DNA of 64,000 bases from Gnetum montanum (Eukaryota > Streptophyta > Gnetopsida > Gnetales > Gnetaceae). Under the pieces are notes generated by a model. That model did not search any database. It saw nothing but the letters and a program-made list of their open reading frames with translations, and was not told where the DNA came from. Numbering within the stretch: position 1 is the first letter of the stretch; the number at the start of each line of letters is the position of its first letter. The stretch is taken from contig MNCI01009009.1 of the NCBI GenBank assembly GCA_015680685.1, forward strand, positions 45,039-109,038. Direction: 5' to 3'. Positions 24,004-36,668 of this stretch are shown one piece after another. Position numbers and translations under genes: made by a program.

Positions 24004-27000
24004 AAACTAAAAGATGTCTTTTCTCATAGGATAGATTCCCCACCTATTAATAATTCAATAAGAGTACATGATAGGACAAATAAGAACAAGGATTATGTGC
24101 CAAAAATAGGATAGTCTACGAACATCCAAATCCCTGCCATCCAAATTTCACTTTCATACTTCATCAAGATGAATGGCTATTATAGAGAGACTTGGAGAAT
24201 AATATAATGTTACCTCTTGATCATTTAGTGTCATCAATGTTCATGGTAGAATTGATGAAACTATGACTTAAAGTAGGATCTTCAAATTACAATGCAATTG
24301 ATGAAATCTCCAAAGATTATTAATCTACAAAATCTTAACTTCATAAAGACTAAGACTTTCAAAGAAAAGAAAGCTTCTATTTAATTAACTTCATAGTTAG
24401 AAAATGAGAGTACTAATACCACTTCAATAGATCTCAATATTCTCCATCTCTTAGTGGAGATAAAATGAATCACCCATGGTTACATTCAACCTTGGCAAGT
24501 AACCAATGCAAGGGGAGAATAGGACCCAAAACAAGAGGGAACTCAAGGCTAAGATCTTTTAGCAAACAACAAAAAGAAGGCCAAATCATAGGAGGAGATC
24601 CAATAAGCATAAATATTCTAGTTCTTCATCCTCATCCTCTTCATACTAATAATTAAGCTCTAACAAGGGTAAACATGACCAACATAGGAGGGGAAACAAT
24701 TGCAAATAAGGTAAAGATAACAAAACAGACCATCGCAAAGATGGTCAAAGATATGGTAGATGTAAGCAAAAAGAATGGTACCATAACAAATGAAGTCCTA
24801 CTAGGAAATGTCAAAGAATACATTATCATGAAAAGAACCATGAGGACTTTAATGATTATAAGAAACAATTGCTTACTACAAGGAGTATGATAAATATCTA
24901 AGAGGTACTTTACATCCCTATCAAGTATTAGAAGGATAGCCAAATCAAGTGGTTGGACATGAACAACATCCTTAAATTTAAAGGATGTTACAACACAGTT
25001 CCACATCATCACTTGCAAGCCTTCTATGATGCTTTTACCTTGCATAACATTGAAAACAAATGGTGAAAGCTAAAGCTCTTTCCAAGTATACTTATTAAAG
25101 AAGTATAGAATTGATACTATTCCTTAAAGTTGGAATCAATCAAAAGATGAAAAACAATATTGGCACTATTTCATGATAAGTACATAACGTACTCCCATCT
25201 ATCCAACTTGAGAAATAAAATTCAAGGGTGAAGACAAGGTCAACATGATTTCCTTCATGAAATCTTGAAAAGATATTATTTTCTTCTTCATTAATGTTAG
25301 GCCATGACTTTTCTCAAAATGAGCAATTACGTCATATCATAAATAGACTACACAATAAGATAAGAAATAACATTGAGGTCTATGGAAAAATTAGATTATC
25401 TAAAATCAAATCCCATCAAATTCAAAAATTCATTGATCAAGTAATAAAAAAAAAGAAGGAAAACTGGAAAATAGAGAGTATGTAGAACAACATAACAAGG
25501 ATCCCTCTTTTTCAAAAAACAAGCTTTGTCTCTATGAACCTAATGAAGGAGCACTAGTGGAAGAGATAATGTAAAGAAAGACTTTGCCTATCCCAAACTT
25601 TGCTACTAAAATTTTGGCAAATGTTGATAAGATGTGGGACTTCATAAATAAAAAGTTTCAAACAACACTTAAGATTTGGAGTAAGTTCACTCTATTTGTT
25701 TTAATCTTCAAATTCCACTAAATTTGGATATTAAGAGACATAGTTCAATTTTATAAATAATAAGAAAACTAGCCATCTTCAATTAATGTAAAAAGGATTA
25801 AAAATTAAGGGTTTCACAAACCACAACCACAAATCAGTCATAAACACTCAATGATATTATAGAGTATGAGGCTCTACAACCACACAACGATTATTCTTAA
25901 TGCATGACACAATTGAATAAGCTCTCTCCTACAAACATAGGACTCAAATACAACACACAATGCACATAAGAGGCACCAAGACCAAACATATAGCTACATA
26001 CACACTCATGCACTCTTACACATGTTCTCTCATGCATCCACAACCATCTCTCATGCCTTTCCTCATTACCAAAACATGAAACAACAATAATATTTATTGG
26101 AAATTGACAATAATTCTAGAAACCTTTCTAATGCTCAACTTGAAGATTCCAAAATATTTCTATTTTTCTTATATTTATTAGTTATTTCCTAACTTGGAAC
26201 TACCATCTTGGATGCATTCCTAGTCGTACAAGTCGTCTTCATCTTTTCCAAGATGTCTTACTACAAGACCTAACATTCAGGTGAGATGTCTCCTAGTAGT
26301 AAGAGACATCTCCACACTAGTTAAGACATTTCACCTAGGATTTCTTAGGTTTGTGGGAGATGTCTCAATTCTAGAAGCTCCTTAACATACCAAATGTATC
26401 CTTCATGTCTCAAATGTATCCTGTGAAGGCTCAAATCTTGACCAAGACATCTCCTTCACCTCCAAGATATCTCCATAGTGTCCAAAACCTACAAAAACCG
26501 TCTATAGAAATGAAGGAAGGGAATCAAAAAAGGTGTTCTCATACTAAGATCATGAAGGAAAAAGTAGAGCAAGAAAGAGCTAAGAACAAAAATAGAAAAA
26601 AAATAGATCAAAGAAAATACTATTACCAAAAAAGAGGAAAATTAACTAAATTGATGATGATGATTGTGACATTTGCTAATATGAATGTGCATAGAGTTGT
26701 TGCTTAGCTATGTCACATATTCAAGAGTTTGAGGCTTATGCCTTAAACCTAAATTTCATCAAAAGGTAGACACCTAATAGGTTGCCTTATCCTTAAAGGA
26801 ACTATAGGTAGCTCGACCAACAATAATAATACTATCCAACTTGGGCCCTCACCTTACTCTCAAGAGTACTATTAGTAGTGGTAAAACACACAATTGTGGG
26901 GGATGCCACCACCAAGGTAGCAATATCCCTACAAACAACCTGATCCATATGGATATTATGTCTAACCACTTATATATCCTAGTGTCTCTATCACACAAAC

Positions 27001-27080
27001 CTCTACTCATCATTATTATCCTCTAGAGTACCTCCTACCTATCGTTTCATATGTTAAATCTTCTTTTACTCATCCTCTGT
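24004..27080 (+). pseudogene. gag pseudogene of element F
   Basis: The leader resumes after B. The FILHQDE motif at about 24150 and the capsid region (24940-25480, with FYDAFTLHNIENKW and a KLKLFP segment) match B's gag. A decayed C-terminal linker follows after 26510 and reaches about 27080. Many stops are present. The gene is interrupted at 25681-26510 by an unrelated insert. Confidence 0.75.
25681..26510. repeat. About 830-bp insertion in F gag with GAGACATCTC repeats
   Basis: The gag alignment with H and B breaks at about 25681 and resumes at about 26510. The insert has no frame. Its right part has repeated GAGACATCTC and GAGATGTCTC; one pair around 26284-26312 is a perfect 10-bp inverted repeat with a 9-10 nt loop. 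The same motif occurs at 2620-2820. It begins GTAAGTTCAC and ends near CTATAG, so an intron-like reading cannot be excluded, but a decayed repeat is more likely. Confidence 0.45.
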
Positions 27081-27439
27081 AACATTCTCAGTCTCACATC
27101 CTAAATCTTTTGCCACCTACTCCACCATGCAAGAAGAAATTCCTTCAAATATACAATACTAAAATGTCACAAGAGTGATGAATTTATAAGTGGATCAAAA
27201 CTTAAGTAGTTATAAGTATAAGTATTTAAAATGCTTGTTCTTAAAGCTAACCAATCCACCTAAACCTTTGCAAGCATCTATGACTATAGATTCCACACAA
27301 AGAACCTCTTAGATGATATTTGAATTACCTTTCAATCAAAGTGCTTCAAACATATAAATTGTCATGATAACTCATGCTATTACAGACCTGATAAAGATAG
27401 GACATCTTCTTGGGAAAAGAATTAATTCAGTGAGTCCCA

Positions 27440-27900
27440 TGATTTATTTATAGATTGCAAAAAATCCACCATACAAGGCTCTACTAAACTCAAGTTTCAA
27501 AGTTAACCTGATTTCAAAGGAAATATATAAATCATGAAACCTACCATCATTTAAAAAACACAACATTAGGTTGAAGCCTATAGACCAATCCACTATTTCC
27601 TTGGGTTCGGTAAAAGATATTATAACCACCATTAGTTGTTAGTCATACCTTGCTAATTTCTTAGTAATTCATGTAAACAACTATAAGGAGGACTTTTCAT
27701 CATCATGGAAAGAGCTTCATTGAGCATATGTCAAGCTAGAAATCAAATATTTATCACTGAAAATTTCCGAGAATAATAAGCATGGAATGATAGATAAAAA
27801 GAGAGTTTCATACATTGTGTATAGTAATATAGGATGCACCTATATGAAAAAAAATATGGACCATAAAAAGAAAAACTATTATAGCATGTATATCATGTGC
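27440..27900 (+). pseudogene. Protease pseudogene of element F
   Basis: It aligns with the protease of A, B and D: the KALL segment before the active site, VNLIS, NLPSFKKHNI, DQST and a later SYLANFLVI-like segment. The catalytic Asp region is decayed (KALLNSSF in place of the DSG triplet). Confidence 0.65.
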
Positions 27901-28359
27901 TAAACTAGTAAATGTACAAAGGTGCATGGATGCAACACCCACAAAGTAAGATAGGATCTAGTGGTTGACTTCAAAAGAGAGCTATAATTCTAAATATGCA
28001 TGGAACTAACAAAGGCCCTTGAAAGTGCCTATATTAACTAGATGGATGAGAGAGGGTAGCTCAAACATGAACTCTTCCATGGAAAGAATCAACAATAAGT
28101 AGACAAGGATTGGAGAGAGTTGAAGACTCTAGAAATTTTCAGACTTTAGTCTCTTAACTTGAAGATATTACTTACATTACTTAAGCATGTATTCCTAAAA
28201 ACCAACAAACTTGACATTGTGAATGTCAAGCTCATGAAAGAATAAAAGAAAAAGCTACTAAATATGATGAACAAATAGCTAACAATATTTTCTTGATCAT
28301 ATGATGAATTAACAGGCAGTGATCCATGTATATGCCAACATAATATCTACACAAACCCT

Positions 28360-29130
28360 GCCATCAAGCCCAAAAGAAAGCCACAATGAAGGCTGAATCC
28401 CAAACTCAAATAGGTAATTAAGAATGAGGTTAAGAAGCTTCTTGAAACTAAATTTATCTACCCTATTATAGATAGTGAGTGGGTAAGCCTACTTTTTATT
28501 AAGTCAAAGAAAGTATAACAATGGAGAATCTACTTAGATTTTTAGTTATTAAATATAGAAACATTTAAGGACCACTTTGCATTACCATTTTTGGACCAAG
28601 TATTGAACATCATTACAAGTCATGGGTATTATAGATTTATGAATGGCTACAGTGACAATAATCAAATCCAAATAGCCCTAGAAGATTAGGTTAGAATAAT
28701 GTTCATAAGTCCTTAAGGAACTCTTTCATATAAAAAGATGTCCTTTGGCCTTTGTAATGTACTTGTAATATTTTAATGCCTTGTCCTTATAATCTATCAT
28801 CAGAAAATTAACAGTGGTGTTAAAGTTTTTTTGAATGAATTCTCCACTTATGGGTCAAGTTTTAAGCAAGTAGTGGACCATCTAAAGCAAGGATTGAAGT
28901 AACGCATTGAAATAAATCTCAAGCTTAATTGGTAAAAAAGCAATTTGATGATATAGGAAGGTATTGTTCTTGGGCATCAAATTTTAGAAAAGGTCATAAA
29001 GGTGGATCTAAAAAAGGTAAGGATGATCTAAGAAATAAAACAGAGGTTGCAAATTGTAAAAGATGTTAAATCATTTCTTGGACATGCAGGCTACTATAGA
29101 AGATTCATTGAGAATTTCTCCAAAATCACA
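28360..29130 (+). pseudogene. Reverse transcriptase pseudogene of element F
   Basis: Typical gypsy RT blocks appear in order: KFIYPI near 28445, LLNIETFKDHF near 28540, a GYYRFMNGYS-like block near 28625, MSFGLCNV at about 28738, and the catalytic YxDD region near 28830, which here reads FLNE instead of two Asp. The SFLGHAGYYRRFI thumb block is at about 29065. Several TAG and TAA stops interrupt it. Confidence 0.85.
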
Positions 29131-29219
29131 AAACCACTAGTGAATCTCATAAACAAAGATATACCAATTAAGTTGACTAAGGAATGTGATCATGCACTCA
29201 AAATTTTGAAATAGAAACT

Positions 29220-29480
29220 TGTAGAAACTTCAATTCTATAAGCTCCTAATTAGTCTAAGTCATTTCACATCATGATACATACATCTAACTTTGTCTTGAA
29301 AGTAGTACTTATATAATTGGATGATCAAAAACATGCATACTATATTCATTATGTAAGTAGAAGTACTATAGATATATAGCTAAACTACACCACAACAAAG
29401 ACGAACTAATGATAATGATGTACACCTTAAAGAAATTTAGGCACAATGTTCTTAGATATCTAATCTTCATGCACACTAAT
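29220..29480 (+). pseudogene. RNase H pseudogene of element F
   Basis: Segments corresponding to the gypsy RNase H follow the RT: a LDDQKHAYYIHYVSR-like block at about 29310-29360, then a decayed LNYTTTK block where the family has its conserved Glu. Confidence 0.6.
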
Positions 29481-29899
29481 CATAGTACAATACACTTCCT
29501 TATTAAAAAAACTAGTTGTTAATCCTCATGTTATATGATGGTTAGTAATATTTTATAATGATTGACATAAAAGAAACTAAGAATTTTGTACATAATTATC
29601 TATCTCAATTATGATGGAATAACAAGGTTGATAAAGAGCCTCTCTCTAATCAGTTTTCTAATGACATGCTTTTTGTAAAGCTAACAATGATAACAATAAA
29701 TGCAACCACATCATGGTATGCAAACTTTCTCTCATATCTACTTACCTAGGAGGTTCCTACTAGATGATATCTAAAGAAAAACTAACACTTCCTTCACCAA
29801 GTTTAGCACCACATGGAGATAAAGGGTAATCTCTATAAAATCTATGAATATGACTTGGTATAATTGTATGTACCTTATGAAGATCAACTCAAAACTTTT

Positions 29900-30840
29900 T
29901 AAGATGTTTACAAAGATCCCTGTGAAGGCCACTAACTAGGAAGGAGAATGATCAACAAGTATATCATAGTAAGATACTTTTAACTAAACATTTTCAAGGA
30001 TGCACATTTCTTTGTCAACTCTTGTGAGCAATTCCAATAAGATGGTAGAATGACTATCATGGTAGAAGGTCCACAATAGTAAATCTAGCCATTAGAATCC
30101 TTTAATCTCTTGTAAATTAATTTCATACTTTCCATCACATCCATGTTTAATTGTAAATCTTACATTATGCTGCAGCAGAATAATGTATCAATGAGCAAAG
30201 CCTATAGGTGTAACTAATTGCACATCAACAACTGTAGCTAGGATTTTTCAACAACCAGTAGTAAATAGATTATGTATACCTAGAACACTTATTTTTGTTA
30301 ATGGAACTCCCTTCACAAGTACTACTTTTAAGAAGATGATGAGATGCTTGAGGATGAAACATAAATTAATAACACCTTATCACCTCCTAAGTAAATTGTC
30401 AAGCTAAGATAACAAATAGAAAAATCACACAAATCATTACTAGGACCATTAGTAGATATAGTAGAGATTTGGGCAGAAAAATTCAATAATACATTATGAA
30501 CCTATCACTCCACTTGGAAATTCCCTATAGATTACTTCCCTTATGAGTTGATGTATGATAAGCTACCAAAATTTTCCATCCAAGTAAAGTTACATGAACT
30601 CAACAAATCTTGTGAGCTTGATCTTAACATTAACCTAGCACATTAAGAACAACTCACAATCCTCAATGTACTAGATGATAATAGAAGAGTATCCCTCATG
30701 ATAAACAAAGTTTATAAGGAATTACCAGATAACATCATGATGATAAGATACAATAAGTGGATTTTCAATTAAGAGGTAATGTCCCTCACTACAACCCCAA
30801 CCATGTATCTTAATGAACAAAATTTCAAACATGATGAAAA
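29900..30840 (+). pseudogene. Integrase pseudogene of element F
   Basis: The zinc-binding region is recognisable at 29918-30040 (EGH, then a FVNSCEQFQ block where the family has CxxC). The late core reads TYHSTWKFP, DYFPYELMYDKLP and LDDNRR (30490-30690), a good match to plant Athila/Tat integrase C-terminal core blocks. Stops are frequent, and the catalytic D,D,E region is hard to read. Confidence 0.7.
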
Positions 30841-31029
30841 GGACCATATATTATCCACTTAAATTTTCATTTAGATGCCATCAAAATTTACCATCATGAT
30901 TGCCAAAAAAAGTTGATTTTAGCCAACATGAAATAGGTTAAACCATTTAAGAATTTCACCATAGCCAAAAACACTAACAACATCTCATCCCATGCCAATC
31001 CTACTCTATTTTTCGTATCTCCACCTTGC

Positions 31030-31827
31030 AACTTAGTCATGGGAAAGATAGTCATTTCATCTAAAATCTTGTGGGGACTTGTTTTTCACCTTTTTGTTTT
31101 ACAATTTCTTTTCATTTTCTTAATTCTTCATATATTTTATATTTCTTATAATTTTCTATTTTCTTTAATAGATTTTCTCTTTTTCTTTAAGTCATTTTAT
31201 ATTTCAAAGCTTATATTTTGATTTTCCATGCTACATTAATAAGAATTATCATTTATATACACACCAACTTATGATCTTTATGTCTTAAGGAAACATAAAC
31301 TAATAAAGAAAGAATTAAGGATGTGACATCAAAGGAGACTTGTTGATTCTTTGCACTTCTTCAAAGGATCTCACTACTCCATGTGTTAATTTCATGACTT
31401 ATGTTTTAATTTTGATGAAAGCGTGTTCTTGAATAAGTGTTGTCTTACCATGTCACTAGAAACACATGTTACCCATGGTTGAAGGTAGTCCTCTAGTAAG
31501 AAAATCATAATGATTAATTAATCAACTCATAATAAGAACATTATTCTTGGGGTACCACTCAAAAGACATGTTAATCATGCCTAAAGATCAGCTACTTCCA
31601 AGAATAGCAAAGGTCTTTTAAACTAGTCTCATCATATGTTTGGCAAGACATGTTACCCAGCCCTAAAGGTACTTCTCTAATTGGATTAGCATTGGCTATG
31701 GGCTAAAAAGACATGTTATCCATGATTGAAGACACATCTCTAACTAATGGCTAAGTTTTTTCAAAACTTTAATGTTTAAGTAACTCATTAATCAACAACT
31801 ACCTCATTCCTTTCTCTTTTTGGGTAA
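31030..31827 (+). other. Noncoding spacer of F after pol
   Basis: No frame is preserved. It starts at a decayed TTAGTCATGGG segment and contains one CCTTTTTGTTTTACAA unit (31087-31103), equivalent to a single unit of the arrays in A, B and D. It has conserved box 1 at 31318-31342 (GATGTGACATCAAAGG) and four copies of an ACATGTTACCCATG-type motif further on. Confidence 0.6.
31458..31745 (+). repeat. Four diverged copies of an ACATGTTACCCATG motif
   Basis: Copies start near 31461, 31566, 31648 and 31708. Each reads roughly ACATGTTA, CCATG or a variant, then a TGAAGG-like segment and CTCTA. C keeps a copy near 35077 (GACATGCACCCATGCCTGAA). Spacing is about 60-105 bp. Confidence 0.55.
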
Positions 31828-32660
31828 TGATGAGTCGCCATTTAGTGCACCGCGATATCACGTACGCAATATCGCAGCCTCGCCGCAATATCGTGTACGT
31901 GATATCGTAGTCTGTCTCCTCATCTATAAATAAGAGGAGTCAGTTAGGAGTTAGGAGAATTAGATTAGAAGTTTAAAGTTAGTTTTGATTTTAGTTCTTG
32001 TTTTTCTCTCAACCCTTTTCCTCCCAGTGTATGCCCGTACTATGGTGAATGTAATTGTACGGCATCCTTTATTCAAGTGTGACGTACTTGGACACGCACA
32101 TGACTGGAAATAAAGATCAAGATTACTTCATCATTGTAGCATTCACTTATTTTAATCATTAAATTAATTATTATTTACTACTTTCCTAGTTAATTTCTCT
32201 CTTACCCTTAAACTCCTATTAAACACGGAATGAGTACGACTTGATTACGAGCATTTAAGTGTGACTACTTGGTAACCCAGTAGCATACCTAGGATCTGCA
32301 CTTGGCAATCCCAATGGTAGTTGTGCATGAAGTCCAAGATTTGTACGGATAGTCAGGGAACGGATGCTCATCATACTTAGGCTAGCTAGATTCCTTCTCA
32401 CCCTTTCCCTCTTAGCTTAGTTAATATTATCTTCCATTTCCTTCAGGAGTAGCATTAGGTTAGAAACACATCATACACCTCACTCTAGACTAAACCATAT
32501 GTGACAAAGCTAATACTAGTCTAAGTGGGAAGACAGTGAACTACGACCTAAGGCTAACTGTCTAGATGCCACAACTAGTCCGTCTATGGAGTTTGACCGG
32601 ATCGCACGTGTAACACTCGTATTCGTATGGTTAAGTGTAGGGGTACCTCGCCACTCATCA
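31828..32660 (+). repeat. 5' LTR of element C
   Basis: TGATGAGTCGCC to CTCATCA, with TATAAATA at 31925-31932. It has one extra palindromic module of about 33 bp before the TATA box compared with the 3' LTR. Confidence 0.94.
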
Positions 32661-32661
32661 T

Positions 32662-32679
32662 TAGCGTTGTTGCCGGGGA
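32662..32679 (+). other. Primer-binding site of element C
   Basis: TAGCGTTGTTGCCGGGGA; the last ten bases match the tRNA-Asp complement exactly, with three changes before that. Confidence 0.85.
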
Positions 32680-32801
32680 CGGTTCTAGTTATCTAGATTA
32701 GTTATATCATACAAGGTCTCTGTACAGGAATTAACGATATATCTTTTCAAAAGAAATAATTATAAAAAGTCACACATAAATTCACACACAATTTCACAAC
32801 C

Positions 32802-34560
32802 ATGGCTCTCCTACAAGATTACAATAATCCCACACCTAGTAAGGAAGTTCATTGGATAACCAACGAATTATATAATAATGAAGATTGGAGTACGTAACCC
32901 AAGGTGGGGGTTTCCTATAAACATAAATGAAAACAACATCATCCCAATGCACAAAAGCATAACTTACCTGATGATGATGAACCCCCACTGGCCACTACAA
33001 GCCTAACGCAAATACAAGATGCTATTCGAATCTCACGTAGGCATCATAAAGAGAGTCGTCTACCCAGGCTCAATTTAAACAACTTCCCTAATTTTTCAGG
33101 AGGCTCTCACTTAGATTCGCATCAACATTTACAAGCCTTCTATGATGTGTGTACATGAAACAACATTGATAATGGTTGGCGAAAACCCAAGCTCTTCCCT
33201 ATAACACTTGTTGGCCAAGCAAAAGTATGGTATAGATCGTTAAAACCAAATTCAATACAACATTCCAACAATGGTAGAGCTCTTTAATGAAAGATATCAA
33301 ACCTATGCAAGAGTGTCAGCCTTGAGGAAACAAATCCAAGAGTGGGAACAAGAAAAACATAAATCCTTGGACATGGCCTTAGAAAGATATTACGCACTGT
33401 TAAACAACTGTCCAGGCCATGAGTTCTCCGAGGAAAGGCTAATGTACCATATCATTGATGGGCTTCATGATGCAACAAGAGAGACCTTAGGGATGTATGC
33501 CCAAGGTCAATTATATGAACTACAAACCCATCAAGTCCAAGAGCTTATTAAGTGGGTAGCAAAAGAAGAAGGAGAAATGGCTCAATGGGAGAGTGTTAAA
33601 AAACATCAATGGGACCAAAGTCTCAACTTAACAAAGGTCCATAATCACAAAAAGGAGAAATCAACCTATCACAAGGAGAAGGAACCATCTTTGTCGGTAC
33701 AACAATCATTAGAAGAAGTCGAGTCAAAGATCAATAAGATGTTGGAATGGACGTATAAAAAGTGTGGAGAGTATATCGATATCATTGGAGATAGAGTTTT
33801 GACAACCCAAGAAGCAAGACAAAGTATCACTAGACAATCAAAAAGAAGGGATGAAGGAAATAAGAGATCAACTACCAATCACACGTATGAATGTAACATA
33901 TGCCTATACGATCACCCCATGGGCCAATGCCCAATCTTGTTACATTTATATGATCATTGNATCTTACACTTCTCCTAATTTTCAACATTCTCATCCTTTC
34001 CCACCTTCTACATCACCACCAACTATTTCTAAAGTGTCTGCACCATAGCAACAACCCTCGAACGTCACTTGTGCTAATATTGTCAACAGCAATGAGAGAC
34101 CTCAGCACCATCGTAGGCATCCCTTCTTTAGAAATGACCCTAGGAAGGGATAACACAACTCCAAGGCCACTGCATCCTCCAACTCCGCATAAGTCCAAAC
34201 CTATGGTGCACCCTTATCTTTGAACCCAACACCTCATGTAACTCCATTAAGGCCACCAATTAACACTCCAACAACCATATGGCCCAATGAATACAGCCAT
34301 GGAGAGCAACACCCCAATCCTTGCATACCATCTAACGGTCCCAAATATCATAGTGGGTCAACTCATTATCCAAAAACTACATCTTATAAAGTGCCCCACT
34401 ATGCTTACTATAATCAAGTGTGTGAACCCTGATAGGGTAAGTATGACCAAGTCCCAATATTTCCAACATGCAAGGATCCTCATCCTTCATTTATTAATCC
34501 TTGCCATCCTCAACCGTTTAGTTATGGAGGATATCCCCCATTCTAATAACAAGCAGGATT
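32802..34560 (+). pseudogene. gag pseudogene of element C
   Basis: Starts MALLQDYNN at 32802. The THPDEY domain of B and D is absent. The capsid domain covers about 33050-33600 (FYDVCT, KLFPITL, VWYRSL, ELFNERYQTYARVS). The zinc knuckle near 33888 is intact as C-x2-C-x3-H-x4-C, the spacing usual in this branch. A Pro-rich tail follows to about 34560. Stops lie at 32895 and further on, and a frameshift near 33262 separates the first part from a 235-codon open stretch (33271-33978). One undetermined base is at 33960. Confidence 0.85.
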
Positions 34561-35137
34561 AATAAACACTTTTCATTTTCTTTGATTTTACAACTTTTTG
34601 TATTTCAATTTTTCATTTTTCAATTTCTTGTTTTATCATGTTTTCTTTTTATCTTTTTACGCTTTTTTAAGTAATCTTATCTATGAATAAATCACTCATC
34701 TGGATCGTTGGTTGAGGTGTGTTCTATGTTATTAAGTCTCAAGTGATCAATTATTTGGAAAATGAGCCCATTACTCCCACTCATTCATTCTACCAATAAG
34801 AGGTTCTGTTCAAGGGTACAATGATATTCTTGACATTCTTAGCACTTAAAATTAATTTTGTGTTCATTGTACCCAAAATGAAGAAGTATGGACCAAGAGG
34901 GAATGATTAGGGTGTGACATCAAGGGGACTTGATGATTCTCTTTGGTGACATCTGTGGGAGTTATCATGCAACGTGGTTGTACTAAGATCCTTGTAGATC
35001 TAATGAAACATGGGAGTAAGAGTAATCAAAAGGGCACTCAAAAATCCAATGTTGTTCTAGGGGGTTCCACTGGAAAGACATGCACCCATGCCTGAAGGTT
35101 GGCAGCTTCCCTGGATTTAGTAAAAAAAAAGTGCCAC
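34561..35137 (+). other. Noncoding spacer of C, left part
   Basis: T-rich sequence with one TTTTACAACTTTTTG unit is followed by conserved box 1 at 34909-34932 (GGGTGTGACATCAAGGGG). The ACATG-CCCATG motif is near 35077. Interrupted at 35137 by D; the spacer resumes at 42125. Confidence 0.6.
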
Positions 35138-35899
35138 TGATGAGTGGCGAGGTACCCCTACACTCAACCATACGATTACAAGCGTAACACGTGCGATCCG
35201 GTCAAACTCCGCAGACTAAGTGCCTACACGCCTAATGGAACACTTAAGGTTAATCATTTTTTGTCTTCCTATACTTACTTGTAGTTGTCACGGTGTATGG
35301 TTAAGTAAGTCTGAGGTATATGATTTTTATATATTTTCTATTTTATCTCCTATGCTATTGAGGTAAAGGGTTGAAGAAGTTAATTCCTAACTTTAACTAA
35401 CTAACTAAGTCTGAATTAACCTAGCATCAGCATCTATTCCCACTTATCGTACACACCTTGAACCGATGCAACCATGGCTACCAAATGCTAATCATTGCTG
35501 GGATTACCACGCATAACGCACATGCTCGAAGCGGTCATACTGAGGCACTTAACTAGGAGAGAAGGGTTGAGAGAGATTTAATTCCTAATAAAGCATGTAA
35601 ATGAAAAATAGTAAATAAAAATAAATAAAAGTTCTAATTAGCCTATTCCATGCATTGCAAGGTTTATCCAGGAAGTTCATCTTTATTACCGTACACAAAA
35701 TTGTGTTCAGGTACAATGTCTGCTCGAATAAAGATCTGTTCACTTTAGGACTCCTACTGTGGGCACATGGAAAATATTCTATCTCTGGAGTGATCAATCT
35801 ACCAAAGTTGCACTATGGTCTAAGCCTAGGATGAGAAACAAGGGAGAGCCACCTCTTATTTATAGATTTTTTAGCGCACCACGATATTGGATCCCATCA
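35138..35899 (-). repeat. 3' LTR of element D
   Basis: 762 bp; on the minus strand it starts TGATGGGATCC and ends CTCATCA. The TATA box is at 35857-35864. Only one decayed AATATCG module is left before it, fewer than in the 5' LTR. Confidence 0.93.
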
Positions 35900-35916
35900 T
35901 AACCCCATGACTGAAT
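35900..35916 (-). other. Polypurine tract of element D
   Basis: Minus-strand CAGTCATGGGGTTA adjoins the LTR start. The same tract is found in A, B and C. Confidence 0.7.
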
Positions 35917-36076
35917 GAAAACTCACCCTCAAGTTCCTTACAAAATATTGGGAAGGTATGGGATTATTGACTCAAATGGAACTAATGGAATGACATGTGA
36001 ACGGATCATCATTACAAGAAAAAACTGGTGTTCATGACAACAAGAGTAAACAACTTATTACATTTGACATCAAGCC

Positions 36077-36262
36077 TTAGTTGGCAGCTGAGAGAGAAGA
36101 GAGAAGAAGTCTTGCTACTACCAATGCCAAGATTTTGCCTTTGTTGTCCATCCATAAGCACATCATCGATCTTGCTCCTTGCATAGCTACTTCAACGCTG
36201 CTCCAATCCATGTGTTCCTTCCAAATCCAATCCATTGTTGCATGATTGCCATCTACACACAC
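36077..36262 (-). pseudogene. Relic of the ORF2 region (D), short open frame
   Basis: An acceptor-like GTGTGTGTAG precedes ATGG near 36250, with TTGCTAATATAAGATT upstream and a donor-like TAAG/GTATCA near 36310. A 61-codon frame starting slightly upstream is open and shares the VDGNHAT and DWIWKEHM blocks with the overlapping frame of A. In the frame of the ATG itself there is an early TAG. I cannot say whether any peptide was made. Confidence 0.35.
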
Positions 36263-36605
36263 AACATAATCTTATATTAGCAAGGGTAAATGAATTTCAA
36301 TGTAGTTGATACCTTACTTTGGTGTGGCTAGGTTGTGGTATGGCTAATTGAGGATCTGGAGATATAATATGGTGACTATCGAAGGTGTAAGGGTTAGGAG
36401 AAAATCGAAAACATTGGGCCCTGTACCCCCATGACTAATCGCGAACCTCTGGTAGTGATAGAATGGAGAAAGAAAAAGGAATAAGGAAGATGGATAAAAA
36501 CAGAAAACTAAAATGTCAATGAAATGGATGTCAAGATGGAAATGAACAAAATAAAATAGATTGCAAAAATGTTAAGAAAACGAATTTAACTGGTGCACCA
36601 AAGAG

Positions 36606-36668
36606 GAATGTCAATGGGTCCTCCCAAAAGTAGGCTCATGCCCTTAATGCCCTGCCAAACCCACATTC
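36606..36668 (-). ncRNA. Conserved RNA stem-loop (D copy)
   Basis: 63 nt on the minus strand: GAATGTGGGT (36659-36668) pairs with ACCC and ACATTC (36606-36620). The box reads CTTTTGGGAGGACCCA, and the inner hairpin GGC-ATGA-GCC is present. Confidence 0.6.
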
